Assembly: GCF_040545335.1 (NCBI RefSeq) | Contig: NZ_JBEPLU010000001.1 | Coordinates: 1,240,001 to 1,304,000, forward strand | Reading direction: 5' to 3' | DNA length: 64,000 nt | Source: Phenylobacterium koreense | GTDB lineage: Bacteria > Pseudomonadota > Alphaproteobacteria > Caulobacterales > Caulobacteraceae | Shown: positions 54,185 through 62,349 of the stretch, piece after piece | Position numbering within the stretch: position 1 is the first letter of the stretch | Layout of the letters: each line of letters opens with the position of its first letter | Translations under genes and position numbers: made by a program | Notes under the pieces: model-generated | The model's input: only the letters and a program-made list of their open reading frames with translations | Database searches by the model: none | What the model was told of the DNA's origin: nothing

Positions 54185-56211
54185 GCAGCAACCCGTTCGA
54201 TCAGTTCGACGAAGAACCGGCCGCGCCCGCCAAGCGTCCGTCGTCGCATGCCCGAGAAGCGCGTGCGGCGAACCCCTTCGACCAGTTCGATGAACCGGAG
54301 GTCGAGAGCGAGGGCGGGATCTCCGAGCGCATCGCCAAGCGCCGCAACATGAACCCGCCCCTCCGCCGCATCGACGCAGGGGTGCGCGGCGCGGCCGACA
54401 TGATGACGGCGGGCTTTGCGGATGAACTCTCGGGCGTGGTGGGCGGCCTGCCTGCGCTCATGCCCGGAGGCGAGACTTACGGCGAGGCTCGGGACCGGAT
54501 CATTGAAGAAGAGCGGGCGATCGACGACCTCGACCGCCTGGACGTGCCCTGGTCGCGCCGAGCGGGCCAGGTGGCCGGTTTCGGCGCTGGTCTCGCCCTT
54601 GGCCCTGTCGTCAATCTCGGCCGCGTCGCAGCGGGCGTCCCGAACGCCTTGAGGGCGATCGGCGCAGGCGCGACCTACGGCGCCCTTGGCGCCGCCGGCA
54701 ACGCCGAAGGCACGGCCATGGAGCGACTTCCTGAAGCGGGTATAGGCGCGCTCGTGGGCGGGGCTGTGGGGGCCGCGGCGATACCTGTGGCCGCAGCCGC
54801 CGGAAGGGGCGTCAATACGCTCCGGACCCGCTTCGCCCAGCCCATCGAGCGCGCCGCCAGCGCGCTGCGCGGCCGCACCAACATGAACCAGCTTCGTGGC
54901 CGGTTGGCCGAGCTGCGCGAGGCTGGGGCCGATCCGAGCTTCGTCAACGTCACCGACGAGAGCGGCCGGGGCTTCGTGCGTGCCGCGGCCTCGCGGATGA
55001 CACCGGCAAGAGAGACCGTGCAGCGTCGCGCCGAGGCGTCCGCGCTCGACCTTCCCGACCGCATGGGCCAGCAGGCGCGCCGCGTCATCTCCGAAGATCC
55101 CCGCACGCCCGCGCAGATCGCCGAGGCCACGACGCGCGGCCGCACGCTGCAGGGCAATCAGCAGTTCGGCGCGGTCCGCAACGATCGTGTGGCGCTGACG
55201 GAGGACGCCGTGATGGCGCTGCGCTCAGAGGACGGGCGCGCGGCCATCAGGGACGCCGCCGCGGCCTCGCTGCGGTCCTTGGACCCCGCTGAGCGCGAGG
55301 TGGGCGCCGAGCTGAACCGGCTGGCCGGCGAAGTGCTCGACAATCCGGGCGGCGTCGAGATCAGCGTCGGGATGGCCCAGAGCATCAGCGAGGCGCTGTT
55401 CGACGCGGCTGATGCGGCCTCTCGCGCCGGGCGCAACCGGATGGCCCGCAGCCTCGGCGACATGGCTCGGGCGGTTCGCAGCAACGCCGCCGACAACGTG
55501 CCGGGCTATCGCCAGGCGCTCGACGACTTCGGCTTGGAGAGCCGGCGCCTGGAAGCGGCCGAACGCGGTGAGGACTTCCTGGCCCGGAACACCGACGAGT
55601 TCGTCGCGGACATTCCCGGCCCCGGTCAGCCGGGCAACGACTTGGCCCGGGCGACTGCTCGACGCGCGATCGAACGGGCGTCGGGCGAGAACCCCAGCGC
55701 CGCCCCTGGCGTGGCCCGCAAGCTGGCCGATGCGCCCGAGCAGCGGATGCGTAACCGCGCGCTCCTCGGCCCTGAGGACGCCGAGCGCCTCGAAAGGGCC
55801 ATGGCGGCCGAAGCGCGGGTCACACGCGACATGGCCGACGTCGCCCCGCGTACGGGCTCGCAGACCCAACTGCGCACGCAGGACGCCGAGAACGTTGGCA
55901 GGTTGGCGGGAGCGGTGCAGACGGCCGCTGGTGGCCGTCGGGCTATCGTCGGGGCGATCTTCAACCGGCTGAAGACCGCCGGCCTGAACGACGCCGACGC
56001 CCAGGCGGTGGCCGACCTTTCCACGGACCCGAGGATGCTAGACGCGCTGCTGGAGAGGATCGAGGCGCAGTCAGGGCCCGACACGGCCAACTGGCTGCTT
56101 CAGATCATCAACCAGGGTGGCGCCAGGACGGCCGGCGAGCGAACGGTCCCTCGGCGTGGCGTCGAGGCTTACATCGAAGGGCGGCCCGAGGCCTACGACG
56201 TCCTCAATTGA
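54181..56211 (+). CDS. Large alanine-rich phage ejection protein candidate
   Basis: The 676-residue protein starts with two repeats of NPFDQFDE and continues as alanine-rich helices with glycine-rich hydrophobic stretches near residues 120-205 (GAGATYGALGAAGN and GAVGAAAIPVAAAAGRG). This composition and the gene order after the transglycosylase match the last ejection protein of P22-type phages. It overlaps the upstream gene (ATGA). Its last eight bases overlap the convergent minus-strand gene. Confidence 0.6.
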   Translation: MSSNPFDQFDEEPAAPAKRPSSHAREARAANPFDQFDEPEVESEGGISERIAKRRNMNPPLRRIDAGVRGAADMMTAGFADELSGVVGGLPALMPGGETYGEARDRIIEEERAIDDLDRLDVPWSRRAGQVAGFGAGLALGPVVNLGRVAAGVPNALRAIGAGATYGALGAAGNAEGTAMERLPEAGIGALVGGAVGAAAIPVAAAAGRGVNTLRTRFAQPIERAASALRGRTNMNQLRGRLAELREAGADPSFVNVTDESGRGFVRAAASRMTPARETVQRRAEASALDLPDRMGQQARRVISEDPRTPAQIAEATTRGRTLQGNQQFGAVRNDRVALTEDAVMALRSEDGRAAIRDAAAASLRSLDPAEREVGAELNRLAGEVLDNPGGVEISVGMAQSISEALFDAADAASRAGRNRMARSLGDMARAVRSNAADNVPGYRQALDDFGLESRRLEAAERGEDFLARNTDEFVADIPGPGQPGNDLARATARRAIERASGENPSAAPGVARKLADAPEQRMRNRALLGPEDAERLERAMAAEARVTRDMADVAPRTGSQTQLRTQDAENVGRLAGAVQTAAGGRRAIVGAIFNRLKTAGLNDADAQAVADLSTDPRMLDALLERIEAQSGPDTANWLLQIINQGGARTAGERTVPRRGVEAYIEGRPEAYDVLN

Positions 56212-56515
56212 TCGGATTGCGCCGGGCCTCTTCGAGCACGCGAAGGCGCTCGGCGCGATAGGGGTTCTCGTCCTTGGGGGTCTCAAGGAACATCCCCAAG
56301 ATCCCCAGCGCCATCGCCAGGCAGAACAGCACGAGCGCCACCCGGCGCACCCACCTCGAGAAGGCCGACGGCGGCTTATACCAAAGCGTGTTGCCGTGAC
56401 GGTCGACCTTGTCGGTCAGATACCAGCCCTTCTGCGTCGGATGCTCGTCACCGACCCGGAGCGGTCCCCCGACCACTTCAAACTCTGCGTCGATGACGCG
56501 CCGTCTCTCGCCCAT
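56204..56515 (-). CDS. Opposite-strand small membrane protein, superinfection exclusion candidate
   Basis: The frame from ATG 56515 makes 103 residues. A charged N-terminal part (MGERRRVIDAEFEVVGG) is followed by a single membrane helix (about 63-82: VALVLFCLAMALGILGMF) and a basic tail. It is the only minus-strand gene inside the block of plus-strand virion genes. It lies between the last ejection protein and the tail fibre genes, where P22 carries sieA on the opposite strand. It is thus a candidate prophage-expressed membrane protein that blocks DNA entry. There is no sequence resemblance to SieA that I can claim. Confidence 0.6.
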   Translation of the reverse strand: MGERRRVIDAEFEVVGGPLRVGDEHPTQKGWYLTDKVDRHGNTLWYKPPSAFSRWVRRVALVLFCLAMALGILGMFLETPKDENPYRAERLRVLEEARRNPIN

Positions 56516-56612
56516 GGGTCGCAATATGGCCGAGGCGGGCGGAATCCGAAATACGCGGCCCGCGTCTTCTGCGGGCGATTTCTTCCCCTTCACATCAGTC
56601 CAAGGAACGACG

Positions 56613-57602
56613 ATGGCCGCTCGCCAGATAATCGTTGCCGGCGCCATGCCCTCGCGCGATGCGAACGGGCGTGCGCTCCCCGGCCTATTTCGGTTCTACA
56701 TGCCGAGCAGCGGGGGCGTGCCGGCGACGGTCTACACCGACCCGGCCCTGACCATCCCTCACGAGTTCCCGATCCGCTCCGACAGCGGCGGGCGCTGGCC
56801 GCAAATCTGGGCCGACGAGGAGGACACGTTCGACGTCGGTTGGTCTGACCAGCTCCATGACGCCAACATCGCGACCTATACGAACGTCCAGACCGTCAAG
56901 GACGCGCTGATCTCGAGCGCCGACATCGCCAACACGGCGGCCGACGCGGCCATCGCTGCGCAGATCGCCTCGGAGGAGATCGCCCAGAAGTTCGGTGACA
57001 TGGACGCGGCCATCGCAGCAGCGGTTGCGGCGCAAGAGGGCGCGGAAGAGGCCGAGGGCGGCGCAGAGATCGCTCTTGCCGCGGCGATCGACGCCCGCAA
57101 TCTCGCCCTGCAGTACCGCGACCAGGCCAAGGAATACCGCGACCAGGCGCAGGAGATCGCCGGCTTCGACCCGTCGACCTATCTGAACACCGCCACGGCG
57201 CAGGCCTTCGCCGAGGCCGCCCAGAAGCAGGCCCGCGACAATATCGGCGCCCAGCCGGTGCTCGGCGTCGTCGATCGGCAGAAGGTGGCGACGGCGGCCA
57301 TCGCAGCGGGCGTGCTGACGCTCAACGCCTCGCAGGCCTCAATCTGGGTCGTTCCGTGGGATCAGAACATCACTTCCCTGGTCATCACCGGCTGGTCGCC
57401 TGGAACTGACCAGCAGACGCTTTCGCTCTGGCTCGTCGCCGCAGGCGGCGCGACCTACGACTTCGGGGCGGCCTTCAAGGCGCTGAACAACATCGTGCCC
57501 TCCCTCTCCGACGACGTCGGCGCCGAAAACCTCCTGCACTTCACCACGCGCAACGCCGGTGGGCGCGTCTGCTACAGCTTCTCTGGGTTCTTCCCCGCAT
57601 GA
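56613..57602 (+). CDS. Phage tail fibre protein
   Basis: The 329-residue protein has an N-terminal segment of the pectin-lyase-like fibre type (FRFYMPSSGGVPATVYTDPAL, IPHEFPIRSDSGGRWPQIWA), which is the usual virion-binding head of fibre proteins, then a long coiled-coil-like stretch (AIAAAVAAQEGAEEAEGG). It probably forms a trimeric fibre that touches the host surface. It starts 97 bases after the divergent membrane gene, so that gap should hold the promoter of the latter. It overlaps the next gene (ATGA). Confidence 0.72.
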   Translation: MAARQIIVAGAMPSRDANGRALPGLFRFYMPSSGGVPATVYTDPALTIPHEFPIRSDSGGRWPQIWADEEDTFDVGWSDQLHDANIATYTNVQTVKDALISSADIANTAADAAIAAQIASEEIAQKFGDMDAAIAAAVAAQEGAEEAEGGAEIALAAAIDARNLALQYRDQAKEYRDQAQEIAGFDPSTYLNTATAQAFAEAAQKQARDNIGAQPVLGVVDRQKVATAAIAAGVLTLNASQASIWVVPWDQNITSLVITGWSPGTDQQTLSLWLVAAGGATYDFGAAFKALNNIVPSLSDDVGAENLLHFTTRNAGGRVCYSFSGFFPA

Positions 57603-58942
57603 GCCTCGCCCGTCGCATGATGACCTCCGTGGGCGGGATCACCGCTCCCGGCCAGGTCGAATATGGCCCTACGGGCCCTGGCGTTTACCACTTCACGGTC
57701 CCCGATGGCGTGTTCGAGATCAACGCGGTTGGGATCGCCGCCGGCCTGCCTGGCTCGAACGTCTCCCCCTTCACGGGCGGCACGGCCGGGAACCTGCACT
57801 GGCGAAACAAGATCGCCGTCACGCCCGGCGAGATCCTTGAGGTGCTGGTTGGGTCCTCGGTCCGCAATGCATCGCCGATCATCCCAGGCCTTCCCGCGAC
57901 GCAGACGCACATTCGGCGGGGCACGGATTATCTGATCCGAGCCGGTCGAGGGAGCACGCTCTACCATACGACCTTGGGCGGCGGCGGCGGTCAGGGAGGC
58001 TCTGGCGGGTCCGGTCGGGACGCCAACGGCGGCTGCGGAGGCGGCGGCCCCGGCTACATGGGCATGGGTGGTCGAGGCGGGAACTATCTCGACACGTCCA
58101 GCGGTCAGTTTCCCGAAACCGATAGCGGCGGCGGTCGTGGCGGGGACATGAATGGCGTCCCTACCGGCTGGGCCAGTTCCCAGGGCGAAGGCACCGGACT
58201 TCTTGGCCGCTCCGCCGACAAGACAACCTCGCTGGGCGCGAAGCTCTATGGCGCCGGCGCATTCGCCGACGCTAGTTACGCCTTGAACGGCGGGGTCCGG
58301 ATCACCTGGGCCGGCGGGCGCGAGTACCCCGACCGCGTCCCTGATCTTCCGAGCTCGGAAGTCGCCTTGCTCATATCGGCCGCCGGTTACACGGGCAGTC
58401 TGCCAGCGGCCTTCACCGTCCATGGCGAAGGCGCTCTGCCTGGCGACCTTGCGCTCGTCTACATCCAGGCGAACGGCTCAGGCTCGATCGCCGGCATCAC
58501 GGGCGGGGACGGCGGTTGGCTTTCGAGCGGGCAGTTCCGTTGGAAGCAGCTCACCGAGGGCGATCTGGACGCGTCAGAGGCCGGAACGCTCACGATCAGC
58601 GGTTCGGGCGCCAGCATGAGCTGGGCGGTCCTCGTCTACCACGGACCGCGCACGATCGAGCGCCGGACCACGGCATTCCAAGCCGCTGACGACGTTGTGG
58701 TCCCTGGCTTCAAGAAGCGGGTGGACTGCAAGTGCGTGATCGTGATCGGCACGGACCCCGACGCGGGGGCGGGAGCGATCCCCGCGCCCGCCGGCTTCAC
58801 CTCGCGGGTCTCCCGCGCCGCAACGCCGCGCTACCTAATCGCCGATATCAAGCCCAAGGCGTACGTCGACGACACCCCCGTCACCCTGACGAACATGGTC
58901 GCGACGGCCGGCGGTTCCGGCGCGCTCTACGAACTCTACTGA
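57599..58942 (+). CDS. Glycine-rich phage tail protein
   Basis: The 447-residue product starts in an ATGA overlap with the fibre gene. Residues 125-165 form a glycine-rich stretch (GGGGGQGGSGGSGRDANGG, GGCGGGGPGYMG) as in phage tail collar or adhesin proteins of the glycine-rich type. It is probably the receptor-contacting end or a partner of the upstream fibre. I do not see an enzyme domain. It ends 30 bases before the holin candidate. Confidence 0.7.
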   Translation: MSLARRMMTSVGGITAPGQVEYGPTGPGVYHFTVPDGVFEINAVGIAAGLPGSNVSPFTGGTAGNLHWRNKIAVTPGEILEVLVGSSVRNASPIIPGLPATQTHIRRGTDYLIRAGRGSTLYHTTLGGGGGQGGSGGSGRDANGGCGGGGPGYMGMGGRGGNYLDTSSGQFPETDSGGGRGGDMNGVPTGWASSQGEGTGLLGRSADKTTSLGAKLYGAGAFADASYALNGGVRITWAGGREYPDRVPDLPSSEVALLISAAGYTGSLPAAFTVHGEGALPGDLALVYIQANGSGSIAGITGGDGGWLSSGQFRWKQLTEGDLDASEAGTLTISGSGASMSWAVLVYHGPRTIERRTTAFQAADDVVVPGFKKRVDCKCVIVIGTDPDAGAGAIPAPAGFTSRVSRAATPRYLIADIKPKAYVDDTPVTLTNMVATAGGSGALYELY

Positions 58943-58972
58943 TCCCCAAACCCAGCGCGGAGTAAGCGCCCG

Positions 58973-59173
58973 ATGCAAATCAACGAAATCGCGCCCGAGG
59001 TGGGCGCGATAAGCCTTCGCACGCTCCCAGGTGCGACGGGGACCGCAGGCCTGGCCGTGACGGGGGAGCAGATGCTCAGCCTGTTCGTGGGCGTCCTGAC
59101 GGTCATCTTCCTCGCCCTTCAGATCGCGCACCTGATCTGGAAGTGGCGTCGCGACACTGGCCCGGCGAGGTGA
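58973..59173 (+). CDS. Small membrane protein, holin candidate
   Basis: The 66-residue protein has one clear hydrophobic helix (about 36-53, FVGVLTVIFLALQIAHLIW) and a positively charged C-terminus (KWRRDTGPAR). Its place three bases before an endolysin-like gene and after the tail genes fits a holin or pinholin. One-helix holins with a C-terminal basic tail exist. A start at ATG 58973 has a GGAGTAAG ribosome binding site. Confidence 0.6.
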   Translation: MQINEIAPEVGAISLRTLPGATGTAGLAVTGEQMLSLFVGVLTVIFLALQIAHLIWKWRRDTGPAR

Positions 59174-59176
59174 CCC

Positions 59177-59503
59177 ATGAACACCGCACAGAAGGCCGGG
59201 GCGGCCGGCGCAAGCATTGCCGGGCTCTTCGCAGCGCTTTCGATCGCTGCGCCTGGCCTGGTCAGGGACGAGGGGTGGGTGACGGTCACCTATGACGACC
59301 CGGCGCATGGCGCGGCTCTGCCGACCGCCTGCGCCGGGGTCACCGGGGCCAAGTACGGCGTGAAGGCCGGGAAGCGCTATTCGCAGGCCGAATGCGAAGC
59401 GATGACGGCGCGCGCGATGCTTGATCATGCTTTGGCGATCCAACATTGCACGCCGGCCGGCCTTCCGACCAAGACCCACGCAGCCTTCATCCGGTTCACC
59501 TAA
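59177..59503 (+). pseudogene. Truncated GH24 lysozyme/endolysin (SAR type)
   Basis: The 108 residues begin with a hydrophobic segment (GASIAGLFAALSIAAPG) like a signal-arrest-release endolysin. The catalytic glutamate in RDEGWV and the YDDPAHGAALPTACAGVTG region then follow. The frame stops after HAAFIRFT, roughly where complete enzymes of this family continue for another 50 or more residues. The missing part includes the second lobe. The lysis gene is therefore probably inactive. Confidence 0.68.
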
Positions 59504-59542
59504 GCGAAAATGGTGGCAGTTCCGCAAGCCGGATAGCTGACG

Positions 59543-59623
59543 ATGTTCTGGCTCTACATGACGGCGGTCAGCGTTGCGGCCGCTCTCGCGTTGTTGATCG
59601 CCCATAGGCTGGTTCAGCGCTGA
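59543..59623 (+). CDS. 26-residue membrane micro-peptide candidate
   Basis: ATG 59543 opens MFWLYMTAVSVAAALALLIA and a few basic residues before TGA. It is almost entirely one membrane helix. It lies directly behind the truncated endolysin, where small phage lysis peptides occur. A degenerate copy of its second half lies at 60006-60052, each followed by a terminator. Coding is uncertain because of the length. Confidence 0.35.
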   Translation: MFWLYMTAVSVAAALALLIAHRLVQR

Positions 59624-59627
59624 CAAC
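59581..59627 (+). repeat. Imperfect direct repeat, first copy
   Basis: This stretch aligns without gaps with 60006-60052, sharing CGCTCTCGCG, TGTTGATC and a final CGCTGACAAC. It encodes the second half of the micro-peptide. Confidence 0.6.
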
Positions 59628-59678
59628 CTGGGCTGTTTGGCCGAACGTGTAGTCGCCAAGAGCCCTCTGGCCCTTACG

Positions 59679-59718
59679 AAGCCCTGCTGGCCTTTGGCTG
59701 GCGGGGCTTTTTGTTTGG
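59679..59718 (+). terminator. Rho-independent terminator behind the lysis genes
   Basis: AAGCCC, TGGCC and their complements GGCTGGC, GGGCTT form a stem around TTT, followed by TTTTTGTTTG. Confidence 0.85.
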
Positions 59719-59782
59719 GTGGTCGGGAGTGTCGTTGGGTCAGCCTTTCGTGCGTATCCTCATAAGGGAAAAGCTAGGCGAT

Positions 59783-59971
59783 ATGCCGAAGGCCCAGCTC
59801 CTCCATTTCCAACATGAAGCCGATGCGCTGACGCACGTGTGGCGAACCCTGCGGGCGCACCGGGAGGCCGAGTGGCCCCAGCTATTGGATCTGAGCCTTC
59901 ATCGTATCGACGGTTCGGAAGTCGGCTTTGACGAATTACGGTTCTGGGCTGATTTTCGAGATGAAGGCTGA
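59783..59971 (+). CDS. Small hypothetical protein
   Basis: ATG 59783 starts 62 residues with a helix rich in histidine and tryptophan (LLHFQHEADALTHVWRTLRA). The frame upstream to 59711 is open but overlaps the terminator, so I use the later start. It lies between the two copies of the direct repeat and between two terminators, like an independent small cassette. I do not recognise a family. Confidence 0.45.
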   Translation: MPKAQLLHFQHEADALTHVWRTLRAHREAEWPQLLDLSLHRIDGSEVGFDELRFWADFRDEG

Positions 59972-60005
59972 GGGCGCGGTGCGGTCAGAGGAACGCCGCG
60001 GTTAG

Positions 60006-60052
60006 CGCTCTCGCGCTGTTGATCACGTTAAGGACGATCATACGCTGACAAC
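60006..60052 (+). repeat. Imperfect direct repeat, second copy
   Basis: This is the second copy of the repeat at 59581, 425 bases further on. Its reading frame ends ALALLIT...IIR and a stop, similar to the end of the micro-peptide, but I find no start codon for it. Confidence 0.6.
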
Positions 60053-60093
60053 ACTTTCTCACCGAGTGCAGGGTGATCCCGCAAAGCCTGACT

Positions 60094-60128
60094 TCTCCCC
60101 CGCCGCCCTCGGTCGGTGGGGGTCTTTT
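60094..60128 (+). terminator. Rho-independent terminator after the repeat copy
   Basis: CCCCCGCCG and CGGTGGGGG arms pair around CCCTCGGT, followed by TCTTTT. Confidence 0.8.
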
Positions 60129-60155
60129 CAGTTATCAGGCGTGGGGGACGTCGGG

Positions 60156-60368
60156 TCACCGTCTCCGGCGGACCTTGGCGAAGTGCCGGCGTTTCGTCGG
60201 CCTTTGAAGCGCGCCACCTTCGTTTTCCCATTCCTCGCTATCTAACCGCGGCCTGAGGCGGCGAATGACCGGCTCAAGGATCGCCTCCAGCCTATTTTCA
60301 CCTTTGAACCATGCGCGATTGGCGCGGCTATCGCTCATTGCGCCGCCGGGAAACAGTTTCACATTCAT
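60156..60368 (-). CDS. Small basic hypothetical protein
   Basis: ATG 60368 opens 70 residues with an N-terminal MNVKLFPGGAMSDSRANRAW and a strongly basic C-terminus (KRRHFAKVRRRR). It lies opposite the phage genes between two plus-strand terminators. The basic tail suggests nucleic acid binding. I do not recognise a family, and the start codon is uncertain; a longer frame reaches 60395. Confidence 0.4.
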   Translation of the reverse strand: MNVKLFPGGAMSDSRANRAWFKGENRLEAILEPVIRRLRPRLDSEEWENEGGALQRPTKRRHFAKVRRRR

Positions 60369-60441
60369 CCTCGTTGGCTCGCGAAGGCCCCGCACATCAC
60401 CAACCGGTCAGCTCTCTAGAATGTTCCTGAACAGCTTATGC

Positions 60442-60475
60442 GAGCCCCGTCGGCTTCGGCCGGCGGGGCTTTTGC
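60442..60475 (+). terminator. Rho-independent terminator before dinD
   Basis: AGCCCCGTCGGC and GCCGGCGGGGCT pair around a TTCG loop and run into TTTTGCG. Confidence 0.85.
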
Positions 60476-60619
60476 GATTCTGCACAATCGAAAAAGTGGC
60501 CTCAAAAAGACCACGCAAAACGCCTATCTTCCTAGCATGCGGAATCGGGTGCTAACGTGACTGGTCAATCTCACCGGCCCTCATTGGGGGCGCTGGTCGA
60601 GTTCGTCGGGGGGCGTGAC

Positions 60620-61441
60620 ATGACCGCAGATTTGGAAGTCTTCCACTTTGAAGACGACCGCCCGAGTTTCGAGAGCTTGGGACGTCAGAACGGGTTTCGG
60701 TATTGGCTCGCGTCAGACCTGATGCAGATGCTTGACTACTCGACCATGCAGCCAATCCACAACGCCGTGAACAAGGCCATGGCGGCCTGCGCTCAGCTGG
60801 GCATTCCGATTAGCGAGAATTTCTCGGAGACGAAGACAGAGAGCGGCGGCAAGGACTGCAAGCTCTCGCGGTTTGCCTGCTACCTGACCGTAATGAACGG
60901 CGATCCTAAGAAGCCGAAGGTCGCACAGGCTCAGGCCTACTTCATCACTATGGCCGAAGCCTTCCGCCTCCATGTTCAGGAGGCGGAATCCATAGAGCGA
61001 GTTGTAATTCGCGGAGAGGTCAGTGACCGTGAGACGGCGCTTAGCGCAACGGTCCACGCGCGCGGGATCGAGACGATCCAGTTCTTTCAGAACGCGGGGT
61101 ATCGAGGGATGTACAATCTCGACCTCAAGCAGATCCGCTCAAAGAAGGGCGTGCCCGATGGCCGCTCGGTCCTTGACTTCATGGGCAAGACAGAGCTCGC
61201 CGCGAACCTCTTCCGGATTACTCAGACCGAAGAGAAAATTCGTAACGAGGACATCACTGGGCAGAAGCCGTTGGAACGTGCTGCAGAGCACGTCGGCAAG
61301 GGCGTGCGAAAAACGATGATCGAGCTCAGCGGCGTGGCCCCGGAGCGCTTGCCTCCGTCCGAAGACATCAAAAAGGTCAAGAGCGCGCTCAAGCGAACCG
61401 GCAAGGAATACGCGAAGCTCGACGCTCCCAGAAAGAAGTAG
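60620..61441 (+). CDS. dinD: DNA damage-inducible protein D (DinD)
   Basis: DinD inhibits RecA filament activity during DNA damage response. The 273-residue protein has the same length as E. coli DinD, and contains LSRFACYLTVMNGDPKKPKV, FFQNAGYRGMYNLDLKQI and TELAANLFRITQTEEK, the three best conserved blocks. I start at ATG 60620, after a GGGGGG site; a GTG start 21 codons upstream is possible. No GTTC-N7-GTTC alphaproteobacterial LexA box is seen near it. Phage genomes often carry this gene. Confidence 0.92.
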   Translation: MTADLEVFHFEDDRPSFESLGRQNGFRYWLASDLMQMLDYSTMQPIHNAVNKAMAACAQLGIPISENFSETKTESGGKDCKLSRFACYLTVMNGDPKKPKVAQAQAYFITMAEAFRLHVQEAESIERVVIRGEVSDRETALSATVHARGIETIQFFQNAGYRGMYNLDLKQIRSKKGVPDGRSVLDFMGKTELAANLFRITQTEEKIRNEDITGQKPLERAAEHVGKGVRKTMIELSGVAPERLPPSEDIKKVKSALKRTGKEYAKLDAPRKK

Positions 61442-61484
61442 GGCAGCCAATCCGTCAACGCACTCGGCCAAGGCCGAACAGCCC

Positions 61485-61787
61485 TCAACCCCGATCGAAG
61501 CCGCTCTCCGGCCAAGGCTTACGAACGAGCCCGTGCCGCCTGTTCATGTCGCGCTCGTCGAGCACGTAGGCGAGGAACCCCTGGGTGACCTCGCCGCCGC
61601 CCAGCACGGGGATGGTGTACTCGGTCCCCTCGTAGGAGCCGGTGCGGGCGAACATCAGATAGCCCCACCAGCGGGCTTCATGTTCGGTGATCTTGTGCTC
61701 AGCGTGCGCCGCCTGAAGGCTCTCGATCACCTCGGCCGGCATGTCCGTCATGATGGAGCGAATTTCGTCGCCGGTGTGCTGCTTCAT
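61485..61787 (-). CDS. Hypothetical protein
   Basis: The 100-residue product (MKQHTGDEIRSIMTDMPAEV at the start) has a helix followed by a beta-rich segment (YTIPVLGGGEVTQGFLAYVL). It has no membrane segment or known motif that I recognise. It ends 43 bases from the dinD stop, convergent with it, and is divergent from the gene at 61856. The composition looks like a real small prophage accessory gene. Confidence 0.6.
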   Translation of the reverse strand: MKQHTGDEIRSIMTDMPAEVIESLQAAHAEHKITEHEARWWGYLMFARTGSYEGTEYTIPVLGGGEVTQGFLAYVLDERDMNRRHGLVRKPWPESGFDRG

Positions 61788-61855
61788 GGGGCGAGGTGAT
61801 AGCCGGGGCGAACTTTGATTCGCGAGCCGAGCCTGTGTCTGCGAAGCTCTTAAGC

Positions 61856-62245
61856 ATGACAGATCCCGCCAACGACGATCGCGAGCCTGATTTCGCCGCT
61901 GCAGCGTCGGTCCACGATATCGACTACTGGCGCGAGCACCCGGATGTTCTCAGCGTCGAACTTGTCGACCTCGATGATGATCCAGCTGACCCGTCGATCG
62001 GGCTTGCCTTCTATTTGAGGGATGATGAACCCGACGTCGTGGAAACCGACTTCGCCGACATCAGAAGCCAGAAGCCTTCGCGACCGCCGGACATCGAGTT
62101 GAGCGGCGAGGGTTTGATGGACGACGACTTCTGGCTTCGCTCGCCCAGGCTAGAGTTCGTTCAGATGATGCAGGAGCCGCCCGACGAAGCGGTTCCGGAC
62201 GGTTGGTGGATGGTCCAGCTCTGGTTGAAAACGGTCGTCAACTAG
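61856..62245 (+). CDS. Small acidic hypothetical protein
   Basis: ATG 61856 opens 129 residues with strongly acidic composition and tryptophan-rich C-terminus (DGWWMVQLWLKTVV). A GTG start at 61796 is possible. It lacks signals or membrane segments, and I do not know a family. It is divergent from the 100-residue gene, sharing a short promoter region. Confidence 0.55.
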   Translation: MTDPANDDREPDFAAAASVHDIDYWREHPDVLSVELVDLDDDPADPSIGLAFYLRDDEPDVVETDFADIRSQKPSRPPDIELSGEGLMDDDFWLRSPRLEFVQMMQEPPDEAVPDGWWMVQLWLKTVVN

Positions 62246-62349
62246 CATCTCTTCAGGGCAGCGGCGTAGGCGATCCCCGCTCGGGCAGATTGGGGCTTTC
62301 GCAATCGACGCATTGCGGACGCTGGCCAAGGTGATGCTAGTTTCTGTGG

